A DNA stretch of 7,843 nt from Thermoplasmata archaeon. Its GTDB lineage: Archaea > Thermoplasmatota > Thermoplasmata > UBA10834. This document shows, piece by piece, positions 5,733-7,843 of this stretch. Location: NCBI GenBank assembly GCA_013331315.1, contig DUGQ01000166.1, positions 1-7,843 of the forward strand, in the 5' to 3' direction. The translations under genes and the position numbers were made by a program. Every line of letters begins with the position of its first letter. Within the stretch, counting starts at the first letter, position 1. Under the pieces are notes generated by a model. That model was given only the letters and a program-made list of their open reading frames with translations, ran no database searches and was not told the DNA's origin.

Positions 5733-7843
5733 TCAACCGGCCCCGGGATGGCTCTTCTCGTAGAACTCCATGATCTCCCAGTCCGACGTGTCCGTGCTCC
5801 TTGTCTCCCTCATACGCACGCCGATCATGCGCGCGTACGCGTCGACGCTTCTCCTGCATTCTTGGTCTCCGTCGATCTCCCCCACCTCGAGGGTCCCCTT
5901 CCTGACCCGTCCGGCGAAGGAGCCGATCACCTCAGGGCCACGGAGGACCGCGTACCTCCCGTCGGGAGGCATGAAATCCCTGATGGACGCCTTCAAGAAC
6001 TGATAGACGTTGTCCTCCGGTGACAGGACCACGACCTCGTCGAAATGATCCCCACTCATGAGGGACTCGTAGGCCTCTGGAGTCGCCCAGTAGATTGTGC
6101 TCGAACCCTCCAGCAGGTGTCCCTTCACGAGCATGTCCTTGGCCTCCATTGCCCTCAGCTGCCTCCTGAGCTCTCTCATCCGCAGGTCCCTGCCGAGAAG
6201 CATGCCGAGGGCCTCCGCGCTCGCGACGCCGTAGACCTCGAACAGGGAGGCTAGTATGGACCGCCACGCCGTCTCCGGCGCCGTGCGCTTCCTCTTGGAC
6301 GGGACATACGACAGGGTGGAATCGAGGTAGAGATGAGATGACCGGTACAGGCTCTTCGCTGCCTCCACGGTCTCCACGGGCCCCAGAGGTGATATCGTCA
6401 GCAGCTTGTTCCGCTTTATGGGGCGCTGGTCGGTCACTATCCTCAGGACCATCCTCTCCGAGTCAGTCAACTCATTCGACCTCGCCGCCCGAAACATCGA
6501 TGCATCCTCGTGTCTGCAATATCCGACGCGCTCAGGGACGACGTAGCCTCTCACGACTGCACCCGTCTTCTGCAGCTCCGCCAGGTGCGTGAAGCGCTTG
6601 ACCCTGATGACCGCCTCGGCGTCGGACCTTAGTGCTCTGTACCTGGCCAGCGCCTCCTCGGTGGACTCAAGGCGGGAAGACGGGGAAAGGTTCTGGCGGG
6701 AGAGCGTGGCCGACACCAGATCGGCCTGGTCGAAGCAACCGGTCACGAGCGCCCCCTTGACGAGCATGCCATTGGACTCGGAGAACCCTCGGGACAGGAA
6801 CTCGGCCTTGACCTCCTCGCCGAGGGACGCGACCTCCTCGCCGAAGACGCTCCTCACCCGCAGTATGTCCACTCCGAGCATCTTGTAGAACTCCATCGAC
6901 CGGTCAAGCGCCTCCACGAGCTGGCCGAGGAGGCCGGGATCGGCGAGCCTGACGTCTCGGACCTCGACGGCGCCTGCCATGAGCCAACTCTCTATCATCC
7001 CGACCATATCGCCGCCTAGGACGACAGGATACATCCAACCCTCGCCATAGGTCGCGGATATCTCCGCCCATCGATCGCTGAGGAATGGGTCGTAGAGCGA
7101 TAGGATCCTGACCTGGAGTTCCTCGCGAGCACGCCCCACGAATGACTCCAGGTCCTCGAGCTCGTCCTCCATCAGAAACATCTCGAAGCGCTCAAGCCCG
7201 ACGCGTATCCCGACGGTCTCTGAGTCGGCCAGGAGAATCCGCGCGTGACGCTCGTCAACCCCGAGGAACAGGGCGACCTGTTGAAGGGGCATCGGACCAT
7301 GGCCTCTGAGCAGGCGCTCGACTACGGTCCTGTGTCCGTGCTCAGAGGCGGGTTCGGCTGTGCACAGAGAGTAGGTGTTCCTCGAACTCCAATACTCGGC
7401 TTCGTCGAACTCCCTGAGAAGGAACCCCTTGCGGTCCAACGAGTCGAACTGCTCGCGCATGGTCGCCACCGGAAGACCTGCGGATTCCGCGATCTCCTGG
7501 TAGGTGCCCGTGCCGAGCCGCTCGACAGTCGAGAATATCGCCTTCTCGTACTTGTTCAGGTGGCCCTGACGGAACACGGAGAGATACGACGGCACGTCCT
7601 CCGCGAGGACGTATCTGACCCGGCCGCGGACCAGCCTGCCGAGCAGCAATTCTCCGCTTCGCCTGAGGTCATAGAACCGCTCCATGTCGAAGCCCTTCAC
7701 CCTGTGGAACAGGTCGTACGCCATCCCAGCGGACCCGAACTTCCTGAAGTACTCCTCCACGGAATCCAGTGGGGCGAACTGCTTCGCCTCGACATAGGCC
7801 CGCACGTCCTCCCTGTCGAAGACGCGTTCTTCCCCAGAGGTCA
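5733..7843 (-). CDS. AlkZ/YcaQ-like winged-helix (HTH_42) protein, internally duplicated (5' partial)
   Basis: Residues are numbered from GTG 7805; the frame continues open to the window edge (TSGEERVFDRED precedes it), so the true start is probably outside. At least 690 residues are visible. The first half matches the AlkZ/YcaQ family in order: RVKGF and LVRGRVRYVLAEDV (56-71), like the family's RGTLH block; winged helices about 84-148 and 158-212; then the C-terminal barrel VRILSLYDP (232-240) and GWMYPVVLGGDMVG (256-269). The second half repeats the same order, ending with VVVLSPEDN and GRYAVLRGPEVIG. AlkZ/YcaQ proteins are glycosylases that unhook interstrand crosslinks through a QxQ or QxD motif near the N-terminus; residues 16-34 and 382-400, where it should fall, contain no glutamine. 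It may bind DNA without base excision. The Lhr C-terminal region shares this fold and is the main alternative relative. Confidence 0.82.
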   Translation of the reverse strand, partial: TSGEERVFDREDVRAYVEAKQFAPLDSVEEYFRKFGSAGMAYDLFHRVKGFDMERFYDLRRSGELLLGRLVRGRVRYVLAEDVPSYLSVFRQGHLNKYEKAIFSTVERLGTGTYQEIAESAGLPVATMREQFDSLDRKGFLLREFDEAEYWSSRNTYSLCTAEPASEHGHRTVVERLLRGHGPMPLQQVALFLGVDERHARILLADSETVGIRVGLERFEMFLMEDELEDLESFVGRAREELQVRILSLYDPFLSDRWAEISATYGEGWMYPVVLGGDMVGMIESWLMAGAVEVRDVRLADPGLLGQLVEALDRSMEFYKMLGVDILRVRSVFGEEVASLGEEVKAEFLSRGFSESNGMLVKGALVTGCFDQADLVSATLSRQNLSPSSRLESTEEALARYRALRSDAEAVIRVKRFTHLAELQKTGAVVRGYVVPERVGYCRHEDASMFRAARSNELTDSERMVLRIVTDQRPIKRNKLLTISPLGPVETVEAAKSLYRSSHLYLDSTLSYVPSKRKRTAPETAWRSILASLFEVYGVASAEALGMLLGRDLRMRELRRQLRAMEAKDMLVKGHLLEGSSTIYWATPEAYESLMSGDHFDEVVVLSPEDNVYQFLKASIRDFMPPDGRYAVLRGPEVIGSFAGRVRKGTLEVGEIDGDQECRRSVDAYARMIGVRMRETRSTDTSDWEIMEFYEKSHPGAG
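5874..7763 (-). repeat. Tandem duplication of the HTH_42 module inside the AlkZ-like protein
   Basis: Copy A is codons 15-285 (6951-7763) and copy B codons 381-644 (5874-6665), counted from GTG 7805. Three blocks align without gaps. Residues 15-39 pair with 381-405 (S-EE...RVK-F). Residues 51-93 pair with 415-457 (identities include G56/G420, V59/V423, R62/R426, V63/V427, Y65/Y429, E69/E433, D70/D434, L82/L446, E86/E450). Residues 259-285 pair with 618-644 (Y259/Y618, V261/V620, G264/G623, G269/G628, G278/G637, E281/E640, V282/V641). Offsets are 366, 364 and 359. Divergence is high, so the duplication is old. Confidence 0.8.

Noticed and set aside
7803..7816. GTG 7805 with upstream GGGAGG as the true start of the AlkZ-like gene
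   Set aside because: Only 2 nt separate GGAGG from the GTG, too close for a normal SD, and the preceding codons (EERVFDRED) look coding; the start is left open as partial.

Overview
The window looks archaeal. Coding is dense, GC is high (about 60% by eye), start codons are mixed (ATG, TTG, probably an upstream start off each edge), SD sites are of the GGAGG type, and the intergenic gaps carry AT-rich TATA-like boxes about 25 bp upstream of plausible transcript starts. A DUF835 domain, an archaeal-type adenosine-specific kinase, an OGG1-type glycosylase and a zinc-ribbon/coiled-coil protein fit a Euryarchaeon, most likely a high-GC member of Thermoplasmatota (for example Methanomassiliicoccales-like). 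The lineage is an inference. I see no tRNA, rRNA, CRISPR array, IS element or integrase.

Layout, left to right. (1) Positions 1-1746, + strand, 5' end cut off: a DnaA/Hda-type AAA+ ATPase with an N-terminal coiled coil, a zinc ribbon and a C-terminal DUF835 domain where DnaA would have its DNA-binding domain IV. (2) Positions 1756-3615, - strand, convergent with a 9-bp gap: a 619-residue protein with three zinc ribbons, long acidic linkers, a basic GLFGGLFGKKKRKK patch and four C-terminal helical repeats. (3) A divergent promoter region (3616-3780) separates it from a + strand pair: adenosine-specific kinase (3781-4263) and OGG1-type 8-oxoguanine DNA glycosylase (4263-5129), joined by a TAATG stop/start overlap. 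(4) Positions 5121-5675, - strand, overlapping the glycosylase tail by 9 bp: a six-helix membrane protein of unknown role, preceded by a promoter that suggests a leaderless transcript. (5) Positions 5733-7843, - strand, 5' end cut off: a long winged-helix protein of the AlkZ/YcaQ (HTH_42) family made of two tandem copies of the whole module.

How they fit together. Two proteins have DNA-glycosylase folds (OGG1 and the doubled AlkZ-like protein), and a third is a DnaA-like ATPase, so DNA maintenance is a theme, but only the kinase-glycosylase pair is clearly an operon. The items most worth following are the DnaA-like ATPase fused to DUF835, and the internally duplicated AlkZ-like protein that lacks the family's catalytic glutamines in both copies.
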